From ZAX-1 sp046533095 (GTDB lineage: Bacteria; Bacillota; Clostridia; Lachnospirales; Lachnospiraceae): 64,000 nucleotides of DNA. Below the pieces are notes generated by a model that saw nothing but the letters and a program-made list of their open reading frames with translations, did not search any database and was not told the origin of the DNA. Made by a program: the position numbers and the translations under genes. Below, one piece after another: positions 1 to 8,966 of this stretch (position 1 is its first letter; the number at the start of each line of letters is the position of its first letter). The stretch is taken from contig JAJQRA010000017.1 in assembly GCA_046533095.1 (NCBI GenBank), positions 191,947-255,946 on the forward strand, in the 5' to 3' direction.

Positions 1-86
1 TTTTTGGTGCTGTGCTTCTCCGATTCAAAAAATTCATTTGAAATTCTTGAAATCTTCAAACGAACGTGTTCATCTTAATAAAACCA

Positions 87-115
87 TTGAATATTTATGC
101 ACGATATGTTAAAAT
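87..115 (+). promoter_or_regulatory. Sigma-A type promoter of the amino acid importer operon
   Basis: TTGAAT at 87-92 and TAAAAT at 110-115 are separated by exactly 17 bp and lie about 30 bp upstream of the solute-binding protein gene. This fits a housekeeping promoter with one mismatch in each box or close to it. No operator is evident. Confidence 0.55.
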
Positions 116-145
116 ACACTGATAAAATCAGAGGAGGCTATTTTA

Positions 146-943
146 ATGAAAAAATTATTGGCAGTTATATTCGTAGGTATTATGTTGATTTCAGGTTGTG
201 GGAACTCAAAAGTTTCTAAGCTTGACGAGATTAAAAAAGCGGGTAAGATTGTAATGTATACAAATGCAGAATTCCCACCGTATGAGTTTGTGCAGGACGA
301 TGAGATTGTGGGTGTAGATATTGAAATAGGCAAGGCCATAGCGGAAAAGATTGGTGTAGAGTTAGAGATTATGAATGCGGATTTTGATGGTATTGTCGCA
401 TCTATTGCAACGGGCAAGGGTGATGTGGGCATTTCCGGCATTACCATTAACGAAGAGAGGAAGGGACAGGTGGATTTTTCTGTGCCTTATGTGGATTCCG
501 TGCAGTATGTCATCTTGCCGGAGGATAGTGAACTAAAGGTCGTGGAGGATTTTGCCGAACTTGCACTTGGTGGACAGACGGGCACAACAGGATCTATGCT
601 GATTGAAGATGAAATAGCAGACGGGGTTCTTGCGGGAACGAAGGCAGAGTTTAAGTCTTATAAAAGTGCGCCGACCGCTATGCAGGATTTGATTACAGGA
701 AGGATTGCCGGCGTCGTTATCGATGAGCTTGTCGCTATTTCAATTGCCGATGCAAACGAGGGATACAAAGCAATTCCGCTTATCTATAAATCTGGTTCAC
801 CAGTGACGGAACAGTTTGGCGTGGCGATAAAAAAAGAAAATGAAGATCTACTTAAAATTATAGATGAAGCCATTAGTTCAATGCTGAGTGATGGTTCCGT
901 TGAAAAATATTTAGATGAATATTCGGCAATTGCACAGGAATAG
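146..943 (+). CDS. Polar amino acid ABC transporter, substrate-binding lipoprotein
   Basis: This 265-residue protein is the extracytoplasmic receptor of an amino acid importer. The N-terminus is a lipoprotein signal peptide with a lipobox ending ISGC at residues 15-18, so it should be anchored to the outer face of the membrane. The body is a type 2 periplasmic-binding fold of the SBP_bac_3 family, with motifs such as NAEFPPYEF, VGVDIEIGKAIAEKIG and the DLITGRI segment typical of this family. The RBS GAGGAGG lies 8 bp upstream of the ATG. The permease and ATPase follow in the same direction, so the set is a complete importer. The exact amino acid cannot be told from the sequence. Confidence 0.9.
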   Translation: MKKLLAVIFVGIMLISGCGNSKVSKLDEIKKAGKIVMYTNAEFPPYEFVQDDEIVGVDIEIGKAIAEKIGVELEIMNADFDGIVASIATGKGDVGISGITINEERKGQVDFSVPYVDSVQYVILPEDSELKVVEDFAELALGGQTGTTGSMLIEDEIADGVLAGTKAEFKSYKSAPTAMQDLITGRIAGVVIDELVAISIADANEGYKAIPLIYKSGSPVTEQFGVAIKKENEDLLKIIDEAISSMLSDGSVEKYLDEYSAIAQE

Positions 944-962
944 TATGGTACATATCTGGTGA

Positions 963-1145
963 GACACCTGTGACGATGAGGATGCATACGAATCTTCGCA
1001 AACTCTGAAAAGAGGTAAATAGTGACACCTGTAGCGATGAGGATGTATACGAATCTTCAAAAACTCTGAAAAGAGGTGAACAGTGACACCTTTGGCTATG
1101 AGGATAGATAGCCAATTCAAACTTTGACAGATAACCAATTTGTGC
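963..1145 (+). repeat. Three tandem 61-bp repeats after the solute-binding gene
   Basis: The motif GACACCT starts at 963, 1024 and 1085, an exact 61-bp period. The first two units are nearly identical and share a GATGAGGATG segment; the third decays after about 25 bp. The array fills the gap between the binding-protein gene and the permease gene and encodes no convincing protein. Similar arrays follow other genes in this window. Confidence 0.75.
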
Positions 1146-1267
1146 TTGCATAAATTGATGATGCAATGGAGATATGGCTGGATAGCCATACAAATACAGT
1201 AATCGTGGAAAGGGGCAGTTGCATCATACAACAGCCTCTTTTCAGACAGGGGATGGTGATTTTTAGT

Positions 1268-1969
1268 ATGAATGAATTTTGGCTTAATATGAGTGCCGCG
1301 TTTACAAGGACATTTATCGATAGTGCGCGGTATAAAACTTTTTTAGGAGGATTTTTCACAACAATTAATATAGCGGCATTTGCAACAGTGATTGGTATCA
1401 TAATTGGCATCGTTGTGGCAATCATCAAGGTTTATAATTACCATACGGGAAAATGGAAACTGTTAAATTCGTTGATGGATTTGTATTTGACGGTGTTTCG
1501 TGGCACGCCTATTGTTGTGCAGCTGATGATTTTATACTACATCGTGTTTGTAAATGTAAACAGCGGTGTTCTAGTTGCGATTATTAGTTTTGGCATCAAC
1601 TCAGGCGCGTATTTAGCAGAGGTTGTGCGTGCGGGTATTTTGGCGGTGGATCAAGGGCAGTCGGAAGCAGGGCGTTCGCTTGGGCTTTCGGAAATGAAGA
1701 CAATGCGGCTCATCGTTTTGCCACAGGCGTTTAAAAACATACTCCCGGCACTTTTTAATGAATTTATCGCATTATTAAAGGAAACATCGGTGGTTGGCTA
1801 CATAGCAGTGATAGACCTTACGAAAGCGGGGGATATTGTTAAAAGCCGTACGATGGACGCATTTTTTCCGCTTATATCCGTAGCGCTCGTGTATCTTGTG
1901 ATTGTCATAGGACTAACCAATGTCCAAAAACGAATTGAAAAGAGGTTGAGGAAGAGTGATAGACGTTAA
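1268..1969 (+). CDS. Polar amino acid ABC transporter, permease (HisM/GlnP type)
   Basis: The predicted 233-residue membrane protein forms the channel of the amino acid importer. It has several hydrophobic segments and the family's cytoplasmic EAA loop, seen as EAGRSLGLSEMKTMRLIVLPQAFKNILP, split here as EAGRSLGLSEMKTMR and its continuation, which docks onto the ATPase. An upstream in-frame start at 1166 exists, but the ATG at 1268 (MNEFWLNMSAAF) gives the usual family length and avoids a non-homologous N-terminal extension running into the tandem repeats. The 3' end overlaps the ATPase gene by 14 bp, which indicates translational coupling. Confidence 0.85.
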   Translation: MNEFWLNMSAAFTRTFIDSARYKTFLGGFFTTINIAAFATVIGIIIGIVVAIIKVYNYHTGKWKLLNSLMDLYLTVFRGTPIVVQLMILYYIVFVNVNSGVLVAIISFGINSGAYLAEVVRAGILAVDQGQSEAGRSLGLSEMKTMRLIVLPQAFKNILPALFNEFIALLKETSVVGYIAVIDLTKAGDIVKSRTMDAFFPLISVALVYLVIVIGLTNVQKRIEKRLRKSDRR

Positions 1970-2678
1970 GGGTTTAAACAAATCATTTGGAGATAAATTG
2001 GTTTTAAATACGATAAACGAGCATATCGGGCAGGGTGAAAAAGTTGTCGTAATCGGACCATCCGGTTCTGGGAAAAGTACATTTTTGCGTTGCCTTAACC
2101 TGCTTGAAAAGCCAACGAGTGGCAAAATTTATTTTGAGGATATCGAAATTACATCTCCAAAATGCAACATTGACAAGCTGCGTCAAAGCATGGGAATGGT
2201 GTTTCAGCATTTCAACCTGTTTCCACACTTGACCGTTATGGAAAACATCACATTGTCCCCGGTGACACTTAAGCTTGCATCGAAAGAGGAGGCTCTAAAA
2301 GCAGGAGAAGAACTGTTAAATCGCGTAGGCTTATCCGATAAAAAGGACGAATATCCAAACATGCTCTCAGGTGGTCAAAAACAGCGTATCGCTATCGTGC
2401 GTGCCCTTGCAATGAACCCGAAAGTCATGTTGTTTGACGAACCAACATCCGCACTTGACCCCGAAATGGTTGGCGAGGTACTTGATGTTATGAAAGAGCT
2501 TGCCACACAAGGTATGACGATGCTTGTAGTTACGCATGAGATGGGTTTTGCGCGTGAAGTCGCTACACGGGTGCTGTTTATGGACGAGGGGAACATACTA
2601 GAAAGCAATACGCCGGGTGCGTTCTTTGACAATCCGAAACATCCGCGCCTACAAGATTTTTTGTCGAAAGTATTATAG
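1956..2678 (+). CDS. Polar amino acid ABC transporter, ATP-binding protein (GlnQ type)
   Basis: This 240-residue cytoplasmic ATPase energises the importer. Walker A GPSGSGKST is at residues 34-42, the signature LSGGQKQR is near residue 134, and Walker B VMLFDEP with the D-loop SALDPE follows near 158. The switch His lies in VVTHEMGFA. The start is GTG at 1956, inside the end of the permease gene. Length and motif order match the HisP/GlnQ family. All three genes of the importer are intact. Confidence 0.92.
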   Translation: MIDVKGLNKSFGDKLVLNTINEHIGQGEKVVVIGPSGSGKSTFLRCLNLLEKPTSGKIYFEDIEITSPKCNIDKLRQSMGMVFQHFNLFPHLTVMENITLSPVTLKLASKEEALKAGEELLNRVGLSDKKDEYPNMLSGGQKQRIAIVRALAMNPKVMLFDEPTSALDPEMVGEVLDVMKELATQGMTMLVVTHEMGFAREVATRVLFMDEGNILESNTPGAFFDNPKHPRLQDFLSKVL

Positions 2679-2800
2679 GAAACATGGTACTAACACTTGC
2701 ATAATACGATTAAAAAGGGTAGAATAAACCCATGTAAATAGTAATGTTTTTACAGCTTATCAGCATACACAAAAAAAACCGTGCAGAAATGTGGTGAAGT

Positions 2801-3640
2801 ATGGATTTGTCATTAGAAAGTTCACATAAAAGTCAGTCGCCGATCGGCGTATTTGATTCTGGTGTCGGGGGCCTTACAGTGGCAAGGGAAATTATGCGTC
2901 AACTTCCAGAGGAGCGAATGGTATATTTTGGTGATACGGCACGTGTGCCCTATGGAAATAAATCGAAAGAAACGGTTACAAGGTATGCAAGGCAGATTAT
3001 TCATTTTTTACAGACAAAAGAAGTAAAGGCGATTGTGGTAGCCTGTAATACAGCCAGTGCTTTTGCGCTAGAACAGCTTAGGCCGGAGTTTGACATTCCG
3101 ATTATCGGCGTTGTAAAGCCGGGCGCAAAGGTTGCGGCACGTATCACGAAAAATGGAATCATTGGTGTGATTGGAACGGAAGGAACAATTGGGAGCCGTA
3201 TTTATACAAAAATGATTCAGAAAATCAATGAGCATGCAGTCGTAATTGGAAAGGCGTGTCCGTTGTTTGTTCCTTTAGTGGAAGAGGGGTGGCTTAACGA
3301 TCCGATCACGCAGGAGATAGCCAGACGATATCTTGCCTCATTTCATGAATCGGGTATTGACACGCTAATTCTAGGCTGTACCCATTATCCCCTCCTGCGT
3401 TCTTGCCTGCAAACGATCATGGGGGAACAGGTTTCGTTGGTAAATCCTGCCTACGAGGCGGCACTTGGATTAAAAAAAATGCTTCAGGAGCATAAAATTT
3501 TAAGTGAAGGCGCTGAACATACAGAAAACCCTATGTATCAGTTTTATGTGAGTGATGCCGAAGAAAAATTCAAGAAATTTGCCAATTCCATTTTACCCTG
3601 TGAAATAGAAGAGGCGCAGTTGATACAAATAGAGGAGTAG
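2801..3640 (+). CDS. murI: Glutamate racemase
   Basis: Converts L-glutamate to D-glutamate for peptidoglycan synthesis in the cytoplasm. The 279-residue protein shows the family start FDSGVGGLTV and both cysteine motifs of the two-base mechanism: ACNTAS near residue 81 and GCTHYPLL near residue 196. The GDTARVPYG motif is also present. The ATG at 2801 has GTGGTGAAGT just upstream, a weak site, but the first conserved motif begins only 17 residues in, so the start is close. The DUF1934 gene follows after 7 bp, suggesting co-transcription. Confidence 0.95.
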   Translation: MDLSLESSHKSQSPIGVFDSGVGGLTVAREIMRQLPEERMVYFGDTARVPYGNKSKETVTRYARQIIHFLQTKEVKAIVVACNTASAFALEQLRPEFDIPIIGVVKPGAKVAARITKNGIIGVIGTEGTIGSRIYTKMIQKINEHAVVIGKACPLFVPLVEEGWLNDPITQEIARRYLASFHESGIDTLILGCTHYPLLRSCLQTIMGEQVSLVNPAYEAALGLKKMLQEHKILSEGAEHTENPMYQFYVSDAEEKFKKFANSILPCEIEEAQLIQIEE

Positions 3641-3647
3641 ATGGTAT

Positions 3648-4100
3648 ATGACAAAGAATATATTAGTGACAATTAGTGGGTTGCAGTTTTCGCCGGAGCC
3701 TGATACAAGTGGAGATGCGGTAGAGGTTATTTCCGCAGGAGACTATTATAAAAAAAATGGGAAACACTATGTGATGTATGATGAAGTAATCGAAGGATTT
3801 GAGGGGACAACAAAAAATATAATAAAAGTGGAGGACGACTGTTTAGATATCACCAAAAGAGGGGTATCAAACGTCCACATGATTTTTGAAAAAAACAAAA
3901 AGAATGTCACCTATTATTATACGCCATTTGGTAGCCTTTTAATTGGCATAGATGCCAAAAGCGTTGTGGTTAACGAAACAGACGAGAATATAGATATTAA
4001 GGTGAATTATAATTTAGAAGTAAATTATGAGCATCTGGCAAATTGTTCCATTACGATGAATATAAAATCAAAAGAGGCGAAAGATTTTAGGCTGTCGTGA
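3648..4100 (+). CDS. DUF1934 family beta-barrel protein (YwiB-like)
   Basis: A 150-residue protein of the DUF1934/YwiB family, whose members are small calycin-like barrels of unknown function in Firmicutes. Visible family features are the N-terminal VTISGLQ strand, the YEGT-like turn (FEGTTKN) and the later TPFGSLLIGI strand. It has no signal peptide or membrane segment. It starts 7 bp after murI with GGAGTAGATGG as a ribosome site and was probably co-transcribed with it. No function should be assigned beyond the family. Confidence 0.8.
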   Translation: MTKNILVTISGLQFSPEPDTSGDAVEVISAGDYYKKNGKHYVMYDEVIEGFEGTTKNIIKVEDDCLDITKRGVSNVHMIFEKNKKNVTYYYTPFGSLLIGIDAKSVVVNETDENIDIKVNYNLEVNYEHLANCSITMNIKSKEAKDFRLS

Positions 4101-4267
4101 TATGCGGGAAACGGCTTAAGATCCCAGACAATCGTGGCATATTTGAGCAACGAATATACGTTTGCTATTTCTTGTGCACATAAATATAGATGTGAAAAAA
4201 TAATGTGCCTTTCTTAAGGAGGTACAACGAAATAGTTACAAGTAATTATGACTGATAGGAGGCAGAT

Positions 4268-5158
4268 GTGAAAGTAAAAAAAGCAATTATTCCTGCAGCA
4301 GGGTTGGGTACCAGATTTTTACCTGCAACCAAAGCACAGCCAAAAGAGATGCTTGCTATTGTGGATAAACCAACGATTCAATATATTATAGAGGAAGCGG
4401 TAGCATCGGGTATTCAAGATATTATTGTAGTAACAGGACGTAACAAACGTTCCATTGAAGATCATTTTGACCGTTCTATCGAGTTAGAACTCGAATTGGA
4501 AAAGACAGAGAAAAAAGAAACATTAAAAATGGTAAGGGATATCTCTGAAATGGCGAATATACATTATATTCGGCAAAAAGAGCCAAGGGGGCTAGGACAT
4601 GCTATTTTAGCGGCTAGACATTTTATAGGAGCAGAACCATTTGCGGTACTGCTTGGCGACGATGTAGTGGTGTCGAAAAAACCGTGTTTGCAACAGCTGA
4701 TGGAAGTGTTTCATGAGTACCAGACTTCGATACTAGGCGTACAGACAGTACCACATGAAGTAGCTAATAAATATGGCATTGTGAATGGGAAACATGTAGA
4801 CGACCGTGTCTATAAGGTAAGGGATATGGTAGAAAAACCGCCAATAGACGAGGCGCCATCAAATATTGCAGTGCTGGGACGCTACATTATTACACCCGAG
4901 ATATTCCGCTTTTTGGAAACACAGGACATAGGAAGCGGTGGAGAAATCCAATTGACAGATGCGCTAAAACGCCTTTCCGCAGAACAGGCAATGTATGCCT
5001 ATAATTTTAAAGGGCACCGCTATGACGTAGGGACGAAAACCGGATTCATCCAAGCAAACATAGAATTCGCATTGCGAAACGATGAAATCAAACAGGAAAT
5101 GAAAGAATATTTGGATCGACTTCATAATAATATGGAAGAAATGTTGGAATACGAATAG
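4268..5158 (+). CDS. galU: UTP--glucose-1-phosphate uridylyltransferase
   Basis: Makes UDP-glucose from UTP and glucose-1-phosphate, a precursor for cell-surface polymers and galactose metabolism. The 296-residue protein begins with the nucleotide-binding signature AAGLGTRFLPATKAQPKEM (residues 9-27) and carries LLGDDVV, VEKP and GGEIQLTDAL motifs in the usual order. The start is GTG at 4268, preceded by TAGGAGGCAG. It stands alone: its upstream gap of 167 bp holds no gene. Confidence 0.95.
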   Translation: MKVKKAIIPAAGLGTRFLPATKAQPKEMLAIVDKPTIQYIIEEAVASGIQDIIVVTGRNKRSIEDHFDRSIELELELEKTEKKETLKMVRDISEMANIHYIRQKEPRGLGHAILAARHFIGAEPFAVLLGDDVVVSKKPCLQQLMEVFHEYQTSILGVQTVPHEVANKYGIVNGKHVDDRVYKVRDMVEKPPIDEAPSNIAVLGRYIITPEIFRFLETQDIGSGGEIQLTDALKRLSAEQAMYAYNFKGHRYDVGTKTGFIQANIEFALRNDEIKQEMKEYLDRLHNNMEEMLEYE

Positions 5159-5226
5159 CGAAAAGATGAAATAGTCAATGATAACGAAGACAAATCATAA
5201 CTAGAACGTGTGAAAGTGACGTTTAT

Positions 5227-5262
5227 GTACACAAACTGCACGAAGAACGTGCGGTTTGGTAC
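5227..5262. terminator. Inverted repeat between convergent genes, possible terminator
   Basis: GTAC-(AC)-AAACTGCACG pairs with CGTGCGGTTT-(G)-GTAC around a 5-nt loop. It sits between galU and the gene converging on it. There is no strong T-run, so it is only a plausible bidirectional terminator. Confidence 0.35.
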
Positions 5263-5343
5263 ATCAAACCCTTGCCCTTTTATGCAAAAAACGCACAAAA
5301 GTGACTTCGCGGTAATGGACTGTGAATAGCAATATCTTTCTAC

Positions 5344-5856
5344 CTATTTTCCTTTTTTATCCTTGCCCTTTTCTTCTTTTCCCTGTTTTTTCCCTTGATC
5401 TTGCGCTAAATTTTTTGCCTTTGCACGAAGCCTGTCGAGCAGGCGCTTCTTCTTTGGCGCAGGTGCAATTCCACCCCGTAGACCTTTTACACCGGTAATA
5501 TAGAGACCACTAACGACTGCTTTCACTTCTTTCTTTACTGGAATAATATCAAAAACGGCAGCATCACAAATCATGGTTACGACCTTTGGTCCAACTTTTG
5601 CTTTTACAATCGGTACTTTTGAACGACGAAATATTTTCGGTGTCTGCGCTACAACAGTGGCTGGAAGCCCGGCATCTGAAAGACGCATCCGTTTTTTATC
5701 GATAATCAGCATTGACATTGTCTGCGCATTGGCGGCAATTTGTGCATCCTGTTCGTCTTTCTTTTTCTGCGATTTTTTACCTAATAGGTATAACACAATA
5801 ACGGCTATCAGTAAAACTGCAGTAATAACAATTAAAACAATTACAAATGGCGACAC
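5344..5856 (-). CDS. Membrane-anchored protein of unknown function
   Basis: I do not recognise this 170-residue protein. Residues 4-25 form one hydrophobic helix, followed by a basic and acidic stretch (GKKSQKKKDEQ), so it is probably anchored with most of the chain in the cytoplasm. The middle, about residues 45-130, contains MSMLIIDKKRMRL and repeated short strand-like valine-rich segments. The last 35 residues are almost entirely Lys, Gly, Glu, Gln and Asp. GGAGG precedes the start. It is a lone gene between galU and a divergent sensor kinase. The pattern suggests a real, probably lineage-restricted protein. Confidence 0.6.
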   Translation of the reverse strand: MSPFVIVLIVITAVLLIAVIVLYLLGKKSQKKKDEQDAQIAANAQTMSMLIIDKKRMRLSDAGLPATVVAQTPKIFRRSKVPIVKAKVGPKVVTMICDAAVFDIIPVKKEVKAVVSGLYITGVKGLRGGIAPAPKKKRLLDRLRAKAKNLAQDQGKKQGKEEKGKDKKGK

Positions 5857-5921
5857 GTTGTGAACCTCCTTTTTCCAAATCTAAATATGTTATGGATTAC
5901 AGGCAGAGCCTATAATGATGT

Positions 5922-5959
5922 ATTGTAGCATTGATTGCTGGAAAAATCAATGCTACAAT
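5922..5959. promoter_or_regulatory. 15-bp perfect inverted repeat upstream of the sensor kinase
   Basis: ATTGTAGCATTGATT (5922-5936) and AATCAATGCTACAAT (5945-5959) are exact reverse complements with an 8-nt loop. It lies between two divergent genes, a few bases downstream of a TATAAT at 5911-5916 and 37 bp before the kinase start. It could be an operator or a leader hairpin in the kinase mRNA. Confidence 0.55.
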
Positions 5960-5996
5960 GAAAGATAGAAAAAATAAAGGGGTAGGGGAGGAACGC

Positions 5997-7778
5997 GTGA
6001 GAAAATACGTCGCAAAAATAACCTATGATTGGAATAAATTAAAAAATCGAATTGGTTCACTTCGGATAGGGTTTAAGATTACGTTTGCATATTTTATTAT
6101 CATATTGTTGACGGTCGTTTGTAGCAGTGTGATTTTTCAGCAAGCCTCCCTTTATAGTGCACGGCAAAGAGTCAGTGAAGTTTCGGTGCAAACGCTTTCT
6201 TCGGTCGAGTCCGGTATCAATTTAATGTTTGAAGATGTAAACAATTATTCAAAAATGATTTTTTCGGATGACAACTTGCAAAATCTTTTGCGGGGCGGGG
6301 GCATGTATTCCAATTTGCAAAATCAGGCACAGGTAGACAAGTATTTATATAATATGCTGCAAACCACACCGCTTATCGACTCTATCAGTATTTTTGACAA
6401 TGGCGACAATACATATTCGGTAGGGAAAAAGATGCCACCTACTATTTTAATAGAAAACGTGCAGGATGCGGCTTGGTATGATGAAGTGGTGGGAAATAAG
6501 GGAGCATATCTACTTTCGCTCAATGCTGACGGCGCATTTTTAATACAAAAAGAGGGGAATTTTATATCCCTTATTCGACAAATTAGAGATATAGACACGA
6601 GTATACCGTTAGGTATTTTAGCGATCGACATTTCAGAAGATTCCATTCGCCAATCCTACGATAGCTTTGTAAAAGATACGGCCTATCGGATTGTGGTGTT
6701 GGATAAAAATGGCAATAGCCTCATACAAAGTGATGATGAAGCATTTGTTTCGAATGTCAAAGCTGTGCTTTTAGAGCATATGCTAGAAAACAAATCTGGA
6801 TTTATGACTTATAAAATCAGTGGAACACAGTATCTGATGTCTTATATTTCGCAGACAAAATATGGATGGACTTATATAAGTATTATGCCGTTTGGCAATG
6901 TCGGCTATGAGAATACATGGCTCATGCTGATTGCCCTTGCTATTTTGGGAATTAATGGCGTGATTATGTTTATAAGTTCAGTGGCAATATCTAAGACGCT
7001 CACGATACCCATCAATAAATTATTAGGCGCTATGCGAAAAGTGGAAACTGGTTCGTTTCAGACGATAGCAGAAGAAACAGGCGGATATGAATTTAAAAAA
7101 CTGTTTATAGGCTATAATCTGATGATTGGAGAGATAGAACAGCTGATTGCCCGTGTAGTGGAGGAGCAGAATATCATCCGCAAAACAGAGCTAAATGTAT
7201 TGCAGGCGCAAATCAAACCGCATTTTCTTTATAACACGTTAGACTCGGTACTGTCCCTTTCCTATTCCGGTGAAAATAAGAAAGCATGTGAATTGATAGA
7301 AGCGCTTGAAAGCTATTATAGGTTGAGCGTAAGCAAAGGACAAGAAATCGTGACCATTGCAGCAGAAGTGGAGCTTGTAAAAAATTATCTTATCATTCAA
7401 AAAATACGCTATCCAAAGATGTTTGACGTGATTTATGAGATTGAAGAAAATTGTTTTGCCGTACCAATGCTAAAATTGGTTTTGCAGCCACTTGTTGAAA
7501 ATGCACTTTACCACGGAATACGAGAAAAAGGAACGAAAGGAACGATTACCATAAGTGCAAAGCAAAGAGGAGAAATAGTTCTGCTTTCTGTTGCAGATGA
7601 TGGAGTTGGTATGGACGACGATACAATCCAGAAGATTTTCAATAGGAAGGCTGATGAAAACAGGAGCTTTGGACTTTGGGGGACGTTGGAGCGCGTGCGC
7701 ATATACTGTAACAAAAATGACTGCGTCAAGGTAGAAAGCGACGAGGTGAATGGGACGAAAATTACGATTATGCTCTAA
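5997..7778 (+). CDS. Sensor histidine kinase, YesM/LytS family
   Basis: A 593-residue two-component sensor, probably for an extracellular carbohydrate signal. Two transmembrane segments (about residues 20-45 and 300-325) bracket an extracellular sensing region; a HAMP-like linker with ISKTLTIPINKLLGAM follows. The His_kinase domain has the phosphoacceptor motif QIKPHFLYNTLDS, and the HATPase has LVENALYHGI and DDGVGM boxes. The GTG at 5997 is chosen because GGGGAGGAAC lies just upstream; an earlier ATG at 5958 has no such site. The cognate YesN-type regulator follows, and a sugar importer and GH51 gene lie downstream, so it probably controls them. Confidence 0.88.
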   Translation: MRKYVAKITYDWNKLKNRIGSLRIGFKITFAYFIIILLTVVCSSVIFQQASLYSARQRVSEVSVQTLSSVESGINLMFEDVNNYSKMIFSDDNLQNLLRGGGMYSNLQNQAQVDKYLYNMLQTTPLIDSISIFDNGDNTYSVGKKMPPTILIENVQDAAWYDEVVGNKGAYLLSLNADGAFLIQKEGNFISLIRQIRDIDTSIPLGILAIDISEDSIRQSYDSFVKDTAYRIVVLDKNGNSLIQSDDEAFVSNVKAVLLEHMLENKSGFMTYKISGTQYLMSYISQTKYGWTYISIMPFGNVGYENTWLMLIALAILGINGVIMFISSVAISKTLTIPINKLLGAMRKVETGSFQTIAEETGGYEFKKLFIGYNLMIGEIEQLIARVVEEQNIIRKTELNVLQAQIKPHFLYNTLDSVLSLSYSGENKKACELIEALESYYRLSVSKGQEIVTIAAEVELVKNYLIIQKIRYPKMFDVIYEIEENCFAVPMLKLVLQPLVENALYHGIREKGTKGTITISAKQRGEIVLLSVADDGVGMDDDTIQKIFNRKADENRSFGLWGTLERVRIYCNKNDCVKVESDEVNGTKITIML

Positions 7779-7854
7779 CGGAATAATACGTAGTGATGAA
7801 AAGGAATTAGACAAAAATTGCGATTTAAAATACATTGACTGTGGAGGTGGCATT

Positions 7855-8631
7855 ATGAAAGAAATGCTAAAAGTATTACTTGTAGACGATGAATACCTCA
7901 TTCGCAATCTCATACGAATGAGGATTGATTGGGAGGCGAATGGCCTTGTAATCGTGGGCGAGGCACAAAATGCAAAAGAAGCGCTTGCGTTGATTGAACA
8001 GCATAAACCAGATATTTTGTTTACAGATGTCTGTATGCCACATACAGATGGAATTGAATTAAGCAGGATCGCTTTGGAAAAACATCCAAATATTAAAATT
8101 GTCATTATCACAGGGTATGACGAGTTTGAGTATGCCCAAAAGAGTATTAAGCTTGGTGTCAATGATTTTATTTTAAAGCCAATCCGCGCACAAGAATTAT
8201 TGGAGGCTGTTGAAAAAATTAAAATAAAAATAGAACAGGAAAAGGCACATATTCCAAAGGACAAGGAGTTGCTGTGCACATCAAATAGTATTGTAATGGG
8301 AAATAAAACAACAAATTTGATTCAAAAAATTCGAGCATACATGGAGGACAATATGCACAATCCAGATCTTTCCATGGGGGAAGTTGCTGATATTTTTTTT
8401 ATCAGCACCGGGCATTTAGGACGGATTATGAAACAAGAAACCGGGGAAACATTTGTTAATTATTTAACCAATATACGAATCAAACAGGCGCAGGAACTAT
8501 TAAAATACAGCGATTTAAAAGGCTATCAAATTGGTGAAAAAGTGGGCATAAAAGACCCACATTATTTTAGCATTTTGTTTAAAAAAACGACAGGAATCTC
8601 AATTAATGAGTTCCGGAAGCAATATCTCTAG
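7855..8631 (+). CDS. Response regulator with AraC-type DNA-binding domain (YesN family)
   Basis: A 258-residue transcription factor paired with the upstream kinase. The receiver domain (residues 1-120) shows the acidic pair in LLVDDEY, the phosphoacceptor Asp in ILFTDVCMP and the Lys in FILKPI. After a short linker, residues 155-258 form an AraC double helix-turn-helix with the C-terminal signature DPHYFSILFKKTTGISINEFR. This is shorter than many YesN proteins, which carry a longer linker. The ATG at 7855 has GGAGGTGG upstream. The gene's 3' end is copied twice in the following tandem repeat. Confidence 0.88.
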   Translation: MKEMLKVLLVDDEYLIRNLIRMRIDWEANGLVIVGEAQNAKEALALIEQHKPDILFTDVCMPHTDGIELSRIALEKHPNIKIVIITGYDEFEYAQKSIKLGVNDFILKPIRAQELLEAVEKIKIKIEQEKAHIPKDKELLCTSNSIVMGNKTTNLIQKIRAYMEDNMHNPDLSMGEVADIFFISTGHLGRIMKQETGETFVNYLTNIRIKQAQELLKYSDLKGYQIGEKVGIKDPHYFSILFKKTTGISINEFRKQYL

Positions 8632-8800
8632 AACCTCAACTAATAATTCGAAAAATTGTTGAAAAAGACGATAGGAATTTTGATGAATGAGCTTTAGAAG
8701 CAATACCTCTAGAATTTCAACGAATAATTCGAAAAATTGTTGAAAAAGACGATAAAAATCTTGGTGAATGAGCTTTGGAATTAGAAATTCAAGAAAAATG
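8587..8800 (+). repeat. Three 81-bp tandem units made from the response regulator 3' end
   Basis: Landmarks such as ACGAYARGAAT recur at 8587, 8668 and 8749, an exact 81-bp period (27 codons). The first unit is the last 45 bp of the regulator gene plus its stop and flank; the second and third are diverged copies with changes that leave no reading frame. This is a decayed tandem duplication across a gene end. The remainder up to 8966 is AT-rich leader DNA with a TATAAT at 8900-8905 as a possible -10 box for the importer operon. Confidence 0.75.
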
Positions 8801-8966
8801 TGCAGAAAATGAACAAAAATGAAACTATTTTTGGGTGAAATGTCCGAATTTTGAATTTCCATGTTTTGATTTTGAATGGATTAATACAATCGTACACCAT
8901 ATAATGAATATGGATTTAAAATTTGTACACATTGTATGGTCTATTCGAAAAAGGAGGAAATTTGAA

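Noticed and set aside
873..1231. Overlapping minus-strand frames across the 61-bp repeats
   Set aside because: Repeat-driven frames, His- and Tyr-rich without family features.
7470..8279. Long minus-strand frame opposite the kinase/regulator junction
   Set aside because: Shadow of two well-supported genes on the other strand.
8599..8862. Minus-strand open frame over the 81-bp repeats
   Set aside because: It follows from the repeat period being a multiple of three; no start signal or homology.
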